From NCBI RefSeq assembly GCF_014863405.1, contig NZ_JACZZA010000003.1, forward strand, positions 186,001 to 250,000: a DNA stretch of 64,000 nt, given 5' to 3'. This document shows positions 49,380 to 58,058 of this stretch, in pieces (the stretch's first letter is position 1; every line of letters starts with the position of its first letter). Made by a program: the position numbers and the translations under genes. Source of the stretch: Dyella acidiphila (GTDB taxonomy: Bacteria > Pseudomonadota > Gammaproteobacteria > Xanthomonadales > Rhodanobacteraceae). The notes under the pieces are model-generated. The model saw nothing but the letters and a program-made list of their open reading frames with translations. It was not told the DNA's origin and did no database searches.

Positions 49380-49472
49380 TCAGCCGCGCGGGCCCAGGCG
49401 GTCGCAAAGCAGCAGGAAGCCCAGCGTGGCGGCAGCCAGCACGAAGCCGAACAGCAGGTAGATAACGTCCAT
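49380..49472 (-). CDS. KdpF-like second micropeptide, 30 aa, first gene of the kdp operon
   Basis: A 30-codon frame reading MDVIYLLFGFVLAAATLG, then FLLLCDRLGPRG, i.e. a single membrane helix with a short basic cytoplasmic end. It ends 41 bp before kdpF. Similar short MDxxYL...CxRL proteins precede kdpF in other bacteria, as far as I recall, without an established function. The ribosome site is weak, but the coding pattern, membrane helix and location support it. Confidence 0.6.
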   Translation of the reverse strand: MDVIYLLFGFVLAAATLGFLLLCDRLGPRG

Positions 49473-49559
49473 GGGAATCACTCAATGCCTCACAGCTGCG
49501 CACTGTAGGCACCGGGGCATAAGAAGCGGGTAGCGAAAGGGCGATCCCGCGTATAGAAA

Positions 49560-49576
49560 GCGTAAAATTTTTACGC
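49560..49576. promoter_or_regulatory. Candidate kdp operator/promoter palindrome
   Basis: GCGTAAAA and TTTTACGC form a perfect 17-bp palindrome with one central base in an A/T-rich patch about 90 bp upstream of the first kdp micropeptide gene. On the minus strand TTTCTATACG follows, a possible -10 region. It could be the KdpE site, since KdpE sites are A/T-rich, but this is inference. The rest of the gap to 49751 shows no gene, only a compound hairpin near 49722-49742. Confidence 0.4.
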
Positions 49577-49751
49577 GAGGCGGAACTTGGAGCGGGCCAG
49601 CACGAGCAGGTTCAAGCGTAGTGGCGGCGCGAGCAAGCGGCGGTGGCCGGCTTGGCGAAGGGATTAGTCAATGTCTGCCTGGCATGGAACATCCCTGTTC
49701 GATGCCGGGTAACGTACCGCGGCTGCCAGCCTCGGCTGGTACGCGCGTCGC

Positions 49752-50393
49752 TCAGTTGCATTCCGTGCCGGAAGAGAATTTCCTGGAAGAAAGATAGCTC
49801 TGCACCTTGGGCACGCTCGGATTCTCTACCGAGGCATTGATGGCGTCGGTGAGTTTTTCGTCGTAGCACAGCTTGTTTTGGGTGGGATCCAGGGCATACA
49901 GCTCCAGGATGTCTTCGTCCTGCCCGTCGCCGACTTGCGGATTGGAATAGGTCGACATGAAAGCGATCCAGGGCTTGCCTGCACCGTCCTTGCCGGTGGC
50001 ATAGAGCGCCACCTTGGTGCATGGCGTGCTGTCTTCCGAGCTTCCTGAATTGTATTTGCGCTTGACTACTGACAGCGCCTTCTTCGAGGCGTCGTAGATG
50101 CCGACATAGCAGCGGTCGATGCGGCTGGAGTGGTCGCTGAAGTCCTCGCCGATGAAGCTCACCACCGACACCGAGTTAGACAGCGAAACATCCTTGGGCG
50201 AAATGGCCAGGTCCGATTCCGGCGTATCGGTTTTGGATGACATGAAGTCGCGAGCAAGTCCGTGAACCGCATCGGTATCGGTCTTGGATAAGTTCTGTTG
50301 CCGCAACTCTGTCTCTTGGGCGTTCACCTGGTTTGCTCCTGCCAATAGAAGTGGCGTTATGGCCAGCGCTAGTGCTGCAATTTTTGTGATCAT
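49752..50393 (-). CDS. Exported protein, candidate immunity protein to the T6SS effector
   Basis: A 213-residue periplasmic protein, signal peptide MITKIAALALAITPLLLAGA ending near VNAQE. The mature part contains four cysteines spread so that disulfides are possible (RCYVG, STPCTKV, KLCYDE, GTEC). I recognise no named family. Its ATG overlaps the stop of the peptidoglycan-hydrolase effector gene by four bases. This tight coupling, the periplasmic location (where the target would be cleaved) and the A/T-richer composition shared with the effector make it the likely cognate immunity protein. That is inference. Confidence 0.7.
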   Translation of the reverse strand: MITKIAALALAITPLLLAGANQVNAQETELRQQNLSKTDTDAVHGLARDFMSSKTDTPESDLAISPKDVSLSNSVSVVSFIGEDFSDHSSRIDRCYVGIYDASKKALSVVKRKYNSGSSEDSTPCTKVALYATGKDGAGKPWIAFMSTYSNPQVGDGQDEDILELYALDPTQNKLCYDEKLTDAINASVENPSVPKVQSYLSSRKFSSGTECN

Positions 50394-52756
50394 GGTCTTT
50401 GAGGTGTGTAGTCGACTTTGACGCTTGCGGTTTTCTTGCCGTGCGAGGCGGAAATCTCTTCGCTGCCGGATTTTATTTCGTCAGAAATAACAGAGTACGC
50501 ATATCTGGCAAATCCTTGCCGCTCGAAATAGCCGTTGCCGCCGCCATTTACCAGCACGGAGACGCGGCCGATAGTGTCAGTGGACAAGGCGGCATCGCAG
50601 TTGCGATTGATATTGTAATTTTTGCTGCCGACGTACTTGCTTACCCAATAGAAGCCACCGCTGTCGCAGGCTGAGTAGTTGTCCGACGCGACCTTGTCCG
50701 GGTCGTAGCGAGGCGCCCATTGCTTGAGCAGTTTCGAGTCGAGCGTGCCGTCCTTTTTTTTCGGGTTGGACCAATAGTGCTCGCTGGTCTGGGTCAGGCG
50801 ATCGTCGACATAGGCACCGGTGTTGCTAGGGAAGTTTCTATACGTGCCGTAGTCTTCATAATTGCTGGCCCAGGTCAGCTGCATGATGCCGCGGCCGTAA
50901 AAAACGGTGTAGTACTCCATCGCCGGTGCCGGCCATTTGCCCTTCTTGTTCTTTTTACCTTCTCCGTATTCCTTGACGGTCCTGACCACGTCGGTTTCGG
51001 TATAGACCTGAGCAAATAGATGCGCCATCCGCGTTGCGGTGGTGATGCCGTACTTCAGGAAGGTCTTGTTCAAGTTGATGCGGTAAGGGCTGAATCGGCC
51101 GGAGCTGGTCGCATAGCCAATCGAGCCTTGCGTTCTCTTCATGGCATCGGAGCCCTTTTGGGCCGAATAAGTAAAGAACGTCCTTGGTAGCAACTGGCTT
51201 ATTTCGTCCAGGGAAAGCCATTTACATTGCTTATATTGAGCTACGAACTGGGCCGGGTGGAAATGCCACACACTGCGATCCAGACCGGTCTTCGACCAGA
51301 ACGCCAGCTTGCTCGCATGAGTTTTGAAATTGTTCCATGAGGTGTCCTGGCCATCGTTGTTGGCCAGGTCTTTTCCGGGCTGCCGTTCCTTGGCAAAGCG
51401 GGTTTCCAGATCGCTGTCGTCCCATTCGCTCGGATGCTGTACCACCAGATAGCGCAGCTGGTCCGCTACGCCTTGGGCAGTGGCATGCGCGATAAAGTCC
51501 TTTTGCTCGTCCGCCATGGATGGTGGTGTGGCGGGTGGAGTGGTCCCGTGCAGTAGTTCCAGCAATTTAGGTACGTCGCAGATGCCGCTGACAGGGTCTA
51601 CCGCCTGGGCTTGTCCGATCTTCTGCCAGCCAAGCCAGTACGGAAAATCGGCATCGGACAGCTTGGTTATGTCATCACTCGCCAGATCGATGTAGCCGGT
51701 CTTGTCGCTGGCGTAGCGGATTAGTTCCCAGTTTTCGTTGGTCTGCGTGGTATCCGTACCCAGCACGCGGCCAAAGCGCAGCCATTCATAGCCGGCGCTG
51801 GGGCAGTCCTTGTAGAGCTTGCTCGCCAGTTGGTGCAGTTGATATTCGTAGCTGGCCTGGATGACCGGCTGTCCGACCTGTTCGAATTTTCCGCTTGGCA
51901 ATTTGCGATACGTGGTTGCCGTGCGCGTGCCACGAGCCAAATGGACGCTGACGTACAGGTCACCTGATTGGATCTGCCCTTGCGTGCCAGCAGGTGCCAG
52001 GCTGCCCGACGGTGGAGTGACCGTTGGCGCCGGGGTGCTTGCATCATTGTTGTTGCCGGCTACCGGCTTTTCCGTCGGAGCGGCCAGCAAGCCGTGAATG
52101 GCCTGCGCGTGTGGATGGTTGGCCTGGAAACTCTTGCCCGCAGGGATAATAAAGCCAGCGTTGCCGAAAAAGTCGGCCGAACCGTTGGCGCCTTTTGCCA
52201 AGGCGCTGCTGTCTTTCCAGAATGTACCCAGGTCGGTATCGGTTGCGAAGATTTCGAAATGCACGCGCTCTTCGCCGCCGTACACGCCGCTGAATCCCAG
52301 CACGTCCTTGCGCCATACCTTCTGTGCTTTGGCCGGTTGTTGCACGGTGTCGCTGGCGGAGGCAGTGCGTAACCAGTCGGGCAGCAGCTTTTGCTCGTCT
52401 GCGCTGAGCTTGCTACGTCCCTTCAGATGCATCAGCAGTGAATAAAACACGACCGGCGTATTTTCGCCGCTCTCGGTAGAGTGTTTGAGTAATACGAAAC
52501 TGGTGTCGTAGTCACCCAGGCCAGGATAATTTTCCGCCTGCGCGGCCACGCGATAGCACACTACTTCGCCGTCGGCGATAGCGTGCAAGGCTTCCTTGCC
52601 TGGCTTGAGATGGATGCCGCCATGCCAGCGATCTTCAAAGCTGATCGGGTAAAAGCCGGTTGCGCTATCGACGTAGGTGTCCAGGAAATGCTTGAGTTGC
52701 GCGTCCTCGTCGGTGGCATCCGCGCCGCTCGGCAAGATGGGGTAGCTGATCAACAT
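50390..52756 (-). CDS. T6SS cargo effector: M23-like N-terminus and GH19 lysozyme domain
   Basis: A 788-residue protein without a signal peptide. The N-terminal 200 residues look like an M23 lysostaphin-type module (RWHGGIHLKPGKEALHAIAD, GDYDTSFVLLKHS, VYGGEERVHFEIFA). A Pro/Thr linker near 225-250 and a middle domain of unknown type follow. The C-terminal 250 residues are GH19-like: LFAQVYTETD with the catalytic Glu, then FYGRGIMQLTWASNYEDYG and GGFYWVS, matching chitinase-type lysozymes that cleave peptidoglycan. Encoded 10 bp after vgrG, it is a typical VgrG-associated effector. Its DNA is visibly A/T-richer than neighbours, suggesting acquisition by transfer. Confidence 0.82.
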   Translation of the reverse strand: MLISYPILPSGADATDEDAQLKHFLDTYVDSATGFYPISFEDRWHGGIHLKPGKEALHAIADGEVVCYRVAAQAENYPGLGDYDTSFVLLKHSTESGENTPVVFYSLLMHLKGRSKLSADEQKLLPDWLRTASASDTVQQPAKAQKVWRKDVLGFSGVYGGEERVHFEIFATDTDLGTFWKDSSALAKGANGSADFFGNAGFIIPAGKSFQANHPHAQAIHGLLAAPTEKPVAGNNNDASTPAPTVTPPSGSLAPAGTQGQIQSGDLYVSVHLARGTRTATTYRKLPSGKFEQVGQPVIQASYEYQLHQLASKLYKDCPSAGYEWLRFGRVLGTDTTQTNENWELIRYASDKTGYIDLASDDITKLSDADFPYWLGWQKIGQAQAVDPVSGICDVPKLLELLHGTTPPATPPSMADEQKDFIAHATAQGVADQLRYLVVQHPSEWDDSDLETRFAKERQPGKDLANNDGQDTSWNNFKTHASKLAFWSKTGLDRSVWHFHPAQFVAQYKQCKWLSLDEISQLLPRTFFTYSAQKGSDAMKRTQGSIGYATSSGRFSPYRINLNKTFLKYGITTATRMAHLFAQVYTETDVVRTVKEYGEGKKNKKGKWPAPAMEYYTVFYGRGIMQLTWASNYEDYGTYRNFPSNTGAYVDDRLTQTSEHYWSNPKKKDGTLDSKLLKQWAPRYDPDKVASDNYSACDSGGFYWVSKYVGSKNYNINRNCDAALSTDTIGRVSVLVNGGGNGYFERQGFARYAYSVISDEIKSGSEEISASHGKKTASVKVDYTPQRP

Positions 52757-52765
52757 GCGTGCGTC

Positions 52766-55318
52766 CTAGCCTGAAAAGGGTTTGATGCCCTGGAATTTCG
52801 CCTTGTCGTTCGGCAGCGGTGGCAATGCCGGAGATTCATTCTGCGGCCCCACCCACTGATGCGTCCCACTCTTCACCGTGAAATTGCCGGGACACGCAAA
52901 GGTGATGTTGCCGCCTTCCAGCGTCACCGTGCTTTGCCCCGCCTGCAGCACGATCTTGTCCTTGGCCAGCACCTCGATGGTATCGGTGGTGGAGGTGACG
53001 GTGACGGACTGGTCGGCCAGGATCTGCATCGCATCGGTATGCGCTTCGATGCTGACCGGGCCATGGTTGGCGATGACATTCATGCCGCCATCGGCGGTGT
53101 AGAGACTCACGGCATCGCCGGTGGCGGCACCGATGGTCGCTCCGGCAGCCAGGTGCATATCGCGCTGGCTGGTGGCGTGAAGATGGTTGCCGGCGAAGGC
53201 GGCGGCGCTTTGCGAGGAAGCGAGCACCATCGATTGCGGGGCTTCGACCAGGATCACCGGTTGCGCGAAGCGTTCGACCGGATCGCCGCCGCTGCGCTGG
53301 TTGTCGGTGGGCTTGGTGGCAGCCAGACCGTTGACGTCGCCGCTGTATTTGCCGTTCTTGCCGGGATCGATCGCCTGCTGCAGGGCGGTTTGCGCCGGAT
53401 TGGCGGCGAGACCGTTGGCCTTGGCCTGGGTGGCGGCGCTGTCCAGGCGTTGTGCGGTGGCGGCTGCGGCGTTGAGTTGGCTGACGGCGCCGGCGGCATC
53501 CATCTGGGTGGATGCGCCTTGGGCTTGTTGCGTGCCCGATAGCAGCAGGCCCTCACCGGCGCGCACTACGGCCCAGCCTTCGGTCAGCAGCTCGAAGCCT
53601 TCGCCGCGATAGTTGCCGCGCGTATTGCCTTGCTGCTCGATCAGGTAGCCGAGATTGAGCTGGCTGTTGGCGGTGCTGTTGGACAGCGAGTGGCGCATTT
53701 GCCCGCCGGCATCGTCCAGCACCCATTGGCTGCCGGCGGCACCGTCGAGCGTTTGCGTCTGCATGCCGCTGAGCGTGCCGGGATGGTTGGCGCTGCTGTT
53801 TTCGCCGGCCGAGAACGGCGGTGCGGCCTGGCCGTTGTAGAGCTGGCCTACCACGATGGGCTGGTCGATATCGCCGTGGGCGTATTCGATCAGCACTTCG
53901 TTGCCGATGCGCGGCGCCATGCTGTGGCCGTGATTGGCGCCGGCCGATACTTCGGTCACGCGCACCCAGGTACCGGATTGGTCGGTGCCGGGCGCATGGC
54001 CTTGCGGATTGCCTGTGCTGGCAGTGTCGGTCAGGCCGCCGGGCAGCGGCGCGCTGCCGCGCTGCCAATAGAACTGCACACGCACCTGGTGATCGCGGCT
54101 GCCGCTGAGAGCATTGCCGGGCACGCCTACCACGATCGCGCTCTGGCAGCCGGGTGCGATCGGCTTGTCGCGATAGGGCGGCGCGATCGGTGTCTGCGCG
54201 GGTACGGCGGTGAAGCGGTTGCGATAGCTGCCCTTGTCCTGCATGCCGCTGCGGCCGTGCAGATGGGTGATGTCGGTGCCCAGGTTGTTGCTGGCGATGT
54301 GTTCGATGCGCAGCGGCACAAAGGCGTAGCCGCTGAGGTCCGGATGTTCGGTGAGCGTGTAGCTCTTGCCCGCTTCCAATGTGCGCACCGAGCCTTCGGC
54401 GCGGTTGCTGCGTACTTCCAGGCGCAGGGCATCCAGGCGATGGGTGGCAAAGCGTTGCGCCTGGTCGGCGTTGTCGAAGCGGTTGCTGCGGTCGGCTTCG
54501 AACACTTCCAGCGGCGGCAGCGCCGGCGCGCCTGACGTGGGCGAGGCCTGCGCGCTGCCGGTAATGCTGGCGACCTGGTCCGGACGCCAGCTCGCGGCCG
54601 TCACCGTATCCGGCGCCATTTGGCGGCGATCGGTGAACAGGGTGATGGTGTCGCTGGTTTCGGTGGCATCGACGCGATGGAAGCGGATGCTGTCCGGCGT
54701 ACCGCTGGGCAGGCTGGCCTGGCTGTCGAAGATCACCAGGGTATGGCCGGCGCCTTCGCTGTCCTCGCCCTGGTCGTGTTCGAAGCGATAGGACAGGCCT
54801 TCTTCGCCGAGCAGGCGATGCACGAAGTCGTAGTCGGTTTCGCGGTACTGGGTGCAGATCGGCCGCTGGCGCAGGCTGGCGGTCACCTGGGTCTGGCACT
54901 GCACTTGCGGATAGTCGGCGAAGATCGTGGTGACCACGTCGAGTGCGGTCTGGTCCTGGAAGATCAGCGCATTCCGGCGCAGCTTCAGAAATGCCAGGCT
55001 CGATTCCATCACCACGCGATAGCGCGCCAGGCCGCCGTCGGCACCCAGCGACGCGGCATGTGTGACATAGCCATGCCAGTAGCGGCGACTGCCGTCGGCG
55101 GTCGCCACGCCCAGGCGCAGCGGCTTGCCCAGCAGCTGGGTGAGGTCGAGAAAGGCCGATGCGCAGACGCAATCGAGATCGAAGCGGAAATTATCGTTGA
55201 CCGCTTCGTGGCCATTGAGCTGTTCGACAATCAGGCCATCAATGGCTGCGTCGAGCGTGATAAAGCGGGTGGTTTGCGACAGCAAGCCCAACCAGGCGGA
55301 GACATCCATTCCTTCCAT
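52766..55318 (-). CDS. vgrG: Type VI secretion spike protein VgrG
   Basis: An 850-residue VgrG (Vgr/Rhs family). The N-terminal phage gp27-like part has FITLDAAIDGLIVEQLNGHE and QYRETDYDFVHRLLGEEGLSY. The gp5-like OB domain has WVRVTEVSAGANHG and GNEVLIEYAHGDIDQPIVVG. A DUF2345-type beta-helix extension (ASSQSAAAFAGNHLHATSQ to about residue 810) and a short tail ending KPFSG follow, likely the adaptor for the downstream effector. ATG 55318 is preferred because AGAGGA precedes it; the open frame starts at 55342. No other T6SS structural gene is in this window, so this is a VgrG island. Confidence 0.93.
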   Translation of the reverse strand: MEGMDVSAWLGLLSQTTRFITLDAAIDGLIVEQLNGHEAVNDNFRFDLDCVCASAFLDLTQLLGKPLRLGVATADGSRRYWHGYVTHAASLGADGGLARYRVVMESSLAFLKLRRNALIFQDQTALDVVTTIFADYPQVQCQTQVTASLRQRPICTQYRETDYDFVHRLLGEEGLSYRFEHDQGEDSEGAGHTLVIFDSQASLPSGTPDSIRFHRVDATETSDTITLFTDRRQMAPDTVTAASWRPDQVASITGSAQASPTSGAPALPPLEVFEADRSNRFDNADQAQRFATHRLDALRLEVRSNRAEGSVRTLEAGKSYTLTEHPDLSGYAFVPLRIEHIASNNLGTDITHLHGRSGMQDKGSYRNRFTAVPAQTPIAPPYRDKPIAPGCQSAIVVGVPGNALSGSRDHQVRVQFYWQRGSAPLPGGLTDTASTGNPQGHAPGTDQSGTWVRVTEVSAGANHGHSMAPRIGNEVLIEYAHGDIDQPIVVGQLYNGQAAPPFSAGENSSANHPGTLSGMQTQTLDGAAGSQWVLDDAGGQMRHSLSNSTANSQLNLGYLIEQQGNTRGNYRGEGFELLTEGWAVVRAGEGLLLSGTQQAQGASTQMDAAGAVSQLNAAAATAQRLDSAATQAKANGLAANPAQTALQQAIDPGKNGKYSGDVNGLAATKPTDNQRSGGDPVERFAQPVILVEAPQSMVLASSQSAAAFAGNHLHATSQRDMHLAAGATIGAATGDAVSLYTADGGMNVIANHGPVSIEAHTDAMQILADQSVTVTSTTDTIEVLAKDKIVLQAGQSTVTLEGGNITFACPGNFTVKSGTHQWVGPQNESPALPPLPNDKAKFQGIKPFSG

Positions 55319-55497
55319 TGCCGATCCTCTGCGACAACACAACGACCGGGATCGCTGCTCCTAGGCGTATTGCTTGATCCCGTGGGGTTCCCTGTAAGGG
55401 GCGAGCTTACCCTGACGGGCGGTAGGGAGGAAGCTGCAAGGCGGCTAGCTAGCCGGAATTTGGCGGGTTTTTGTGACTTGCCCCGCGCTGGCGAAGG

Positions 55498-55515
55498 GTG
55501 ACATTTATGTGTCAC
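55498..55515. promoter_or_regulatory. Inverted repeat upstream of vgrG
   Basis: GTGACA and TGTCAC flank six bases (TTTATG), a perfect 6-bp dyad about 180 bp upstream of the vgrG start. It resembles a regulator half-site pair but not the exact CRP/Clp consensus TGTGA-N6-TCACA. An adjacent CCGCCT/AGGCGG hairpin near 55530 could terminate the upstream gene. Confidence 0.3.
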
Positions 55516-55572
55516 GCCACTGGCGGCCGCCTCGCCCCAAGGCGGAGGTATGTGAAATCCGCGTGCAGATAC

Positions 55573-55911
55573 CTAGTGGAAGGACGATATCGCCCAGGTG
55601 ATAAAGGCGGCATTGACCGCGGTGAGGGTCAGCGAGCCAAGGAACAGCACGTCGGCGATCCGCTCCAGGCGGTGATTGCGGCCCAGGCTGCGGGTGCGCA
55701 GTGCCCAGTAGGACATCAGGCAGGCGGCCAGGTAAGCCATGGCGTTCAAGGCCAGCAGGTCATCGCCGAGCACGTCCGTATGCCGCAGCGACACCACCAT
55801 GCGGATGATGCCGATGACGGTAAGACACACGCCGACCATCGCCGCCGAGGCGGTGAAGATGTGTACGCAAATATCGTGATCCAGCAGTGGCTGTGGCGGG
55901 TTGTCGTTCAT
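55573..55911 (-). CDS. Small membrane protein, 112 aa
   Basis: Starts MNDNPPQPLLDHDICVHIFT and has three to four membrane helices (AAMVGVCLTVIGIIRMVVSL, LNAMAYLAACLMSYWAL, ADVLFLGSLTLTAVNAAFIT). I do not recognise a named family; many Proteobacteria carry similar small multi-helix proteins of unknown function. ATG 55911 is chosen over an extended frame starting 55971. It is upstream of vgrG on the same strand but 254 bp away, so a separate unit. Confidence 0.68.
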   Translation of the reverse strand: MNDNPPQPLLDHDICVHIFTASAAMVGVCLTVIGIIRMVVSLRHTDVLGDDLLALNAMAYLAACLMSYWALRTRSLGRNHRLERIADVLFLGSLTLTAVNAAFITWAISSFH

Positions 55912-56038
55912 GACCGTCCAAACGCATGGGCACCGACTTGGATGGACCGGGATGCGCCATGCGGGTTGCACGGCAAGAGCTTGCGTTTAGGCTTGATTAG
56001 GAAATTTGCATGGCATCGAATGCGCCAGCCGTCATGCC

Positions 56039-56084
56039 GTAGGTTGGCCTACCCCCGGATCAAGTCCGGGGTAACCCAACCTAC
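56039..56084. repeat. GTAGGTTGG-family palindrome with CCCCGGATCAAG core
   Basis: Ends GTAGGTTGG and CCAACCTAC enclose the core TACCCCCGGATCAAGTCCGG. The GTAG at the right-hand end, read on the minus strand, is the stop codon (TAG, 56081-56083) of the NERD-helicase gene. It belongs with the elements at 9480, 29947 and 31286. Confidence 0.8.
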
Positions 56085-57961
56085 ACAAGGGCGAGGCTGG
56101 GTGAAAGCTGGGCCTGGATCTCGTTGATCGAACCACGAATGCGCGCGGTGAATACCGATTCTTCGTGATGGATCAGCACCAGTTGCTCGGTCGCACGCGT
56201 CATCGCCACGTACAACAGGCGCGCTTCCAGCGTTTCATCCTGGCCGGCCTTGGGCATCGCGCCGAGATGGGGAATGATCACCAGCGGAAATTCCAGCCCC
56301 TTGCTGGAATGCATGCTCACCAGCTTCACGCTGTCTTCGGCGGAAAACAGCGAACGCTTGCCTACGCTGTCGGCCAAGCGACAGAGAATGCCGGCCTGCT
56401 GCAGGGCCTGCTGGATTGCTTCGCCTTCCCAGTTGTTGCGGAAAATCACCGCCATATCGGCCAGCGCGCGTCCGTGCTCGTGCTCGCGGCGCAGGCGTTC
56501 GACCAGGCTGCGCAATTCGGCCTGCGCGTTTTCGACCCGGATCAGTTCCGGGATGGCGCCGCGGCGGCCGGCACTCTCCGGTGCGATCAACGGCACACCA
56601 TCATCCTCGCCCTGGCGTTCGTCCAGCAGCTCATGCGCGAAGCGGCGCGCGACGGAAAGGATTTCCAACGTATTGCGGTAGTTGATGCGCAGGATGGTGG
56701 TGCGGCCCTGCGCTTGCACGCCCACGCTTTTCCAGGTGAAGGCAGGGCGCTCGGCCTTGCCGTAGATATTCTGCGCATCGTCGTACAGTACCAGCAGCGC
56801 ATTGGTATCCGGATCCACCATCTGCACGATCAGGCGATACCACTCCGGTTCGAAATCGTGGCCTTCGTCGATCAGCACGGCGCCGTACTGGAAACGCGGA
56901 ATGCGGCCTTGCTCCACGCCACTCATCACGCCTTCCACCATGGCTTCGAAGAAGCCGGCGCCTTCCGGCGGCAGCGGTTCGTGGTAGGCCTCCAGCATCT
57001 TCCGGCACCACTTGTGGAAGTTGTAGACCTGCACCTTGTCGCTGAGGCCGCGCTCGCCCATCAGCTGATCGAGGCGTGCGGCCAGCGTCTTGTTGTAGCA
57101 GAGGATCAGGATCGGCTTGGCCATGCTGCGCGCCAGGTGGATCGCGCGATAGCCGAGGATCATGGTTTTGCCGGAACCGGCCACGCCGTGGATGATGCGA
57201 TGCTCATCGCCGAGCGAGCGCGCCAGTTGTTCCTGTTGCGTGTCCATCACGCGGACCAGGTCGGGAATGGCGATCTGTACGCTGCTTTCCGGTGCGGTGT
57301 CATAGGGCAGGCCGAACTGGCCTTCGCCCCATTCCACACGCAGCTCCGGGAACATGTGCCAGCGGATGCGATCGATCTGCGGCAGGGTAAGTGCGCACGG
57401 GAAGGATTGCTGGAACATCGCCCACAGCCGTTCCTGGAAGGCTTCCGCATCCACTGTCTCGTACATCTCTTCGCGGCAGATCACCAGGTGCGCCGGAATC
57501 ACCTCGCCCAGGCCGCCGTCGTCGAATTGCTTGCGGCTGATATTGCTCAGCACCACGCCATACGCCCACGGCAGCAGCAGATGGCCTTCATGGCGATGTC
57601 CCGCCGGATGGCGCAGTGCCGGATCCTGCTCCAGCATGCTTTTTATTTCCTGCACGCAGGCGCGCGCCTGCAGCAGCGGATTGGCTTTCTTTACCGCGCC
57701 GTAGCTGGTGATCAGGGTGAACTGGGTCTTGTCCGCGCCGCTGACGTTTTCGTATTTCCAGTCCTTCACTTCCAGCACCAGCAGGCCGCGGCGCGGATGG
57801 AAGATGGCGAAGTCGGGCTTGGTCTGGCGCGGGCCGATCGGCACGTCGTACCACAGCAGGTAGTCGTCCTCGAGCTTCTGTTCCAGGCGTTCGGAAAAAC
57901 GCTTTTCGCCGGCCTGCATCCGCGCCAGGCAGCTGTTGCGAGTAGGAATCAGCTTTGCCAT
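56081..57961 (-). CDS. NERD-domain UvrD-like superfamily 1 helicase
   Basis: A 626-residue protein. The N-terminal NERD domain (about residues 15-130, nuclease-related, PDFAIFHPRRGLLVLEVKDWKY) precedes a superfamily 1 helicase core: Walker A IHGVAGSGKTMILGYRA, motif II VLIDEGHDFEPEW, motif III YDDAQNIYG, motif VI-like RLLYVAMTRATEQLVL and QQSSKGLEFP-like MHSSKGLEFPLVII. NERD helicases are predicted to process DNA or act in defence; exact role unknown. The TAG stop is within the palindromic repeat at 56039-56084. Confidence 0.9.
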   Translation of the reverse strand: MAKLIPTRNSCLARMQAGEKRFSERLEQKLEDDYLLWYDVPIGPRQTKPDFAIFHPRRGLLVLEVKDWKYENVSGADKTQFTLITSYGAVKKANPLLQARACVQEIKSMLEQDPALRHPAGHRHEGHLLLPWAYGVVLSNISRKQFDDGGLGEVIPAHLVICREEMYETVDAEAFQERLWAMFQQSFPCALTLPQIDRIRWHMFPELRVEWGEGQFGLPYDTAPESSVQIAIPDLVRVMDTQQEQLARSLGDEHRIIHGVAGSGKTMILGYRAIHLARSMAKPILILCYNKTLAARLDQLMGERGLSDKVQVYNFHKWCRKMLEAYHEPLPPEGAGFFEAMVEGVMSGVEQGRIPRFQYGAVLIDEGHDFEPEWYRLIVQMVDPDTNALLVLYDDAQNIYGKAERPAFTWKSVGVQAQGRTTILRINYRNTLEILSVARRFAHELLDERQGEDDGVPLIAPESAGRRGAIPELIRVENAQAELRSLVERLRREHEHGRALADMAVIFRNNWEGEAIQQALQQAGILCRLADSVGKRSLFSAEDSVKLVSMHSSKGLEFPLVIIPHLGAMPKAGQDETLEARLLYVAMTRATEQLVLIHHEESVFTARIRGSINEIQAQLSPSLALV

Positions 57962-58058
57962 CGATGGCCGTCTCCGGCGTGATTGGTGTAGTCCAGCACG
58001 CCGGCCATCATAGGGGAATTCCGCCGGATTACCCCAGGTTTTCCCTACACCGGTCCGC

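Noticed and set aside
49752-55318. A complete type VI secretion system
   Set aside because: Only VgrG, effector and candidate immunity genes are present; no Tss sheath, baseplate or membrane-complex genes are in the window.
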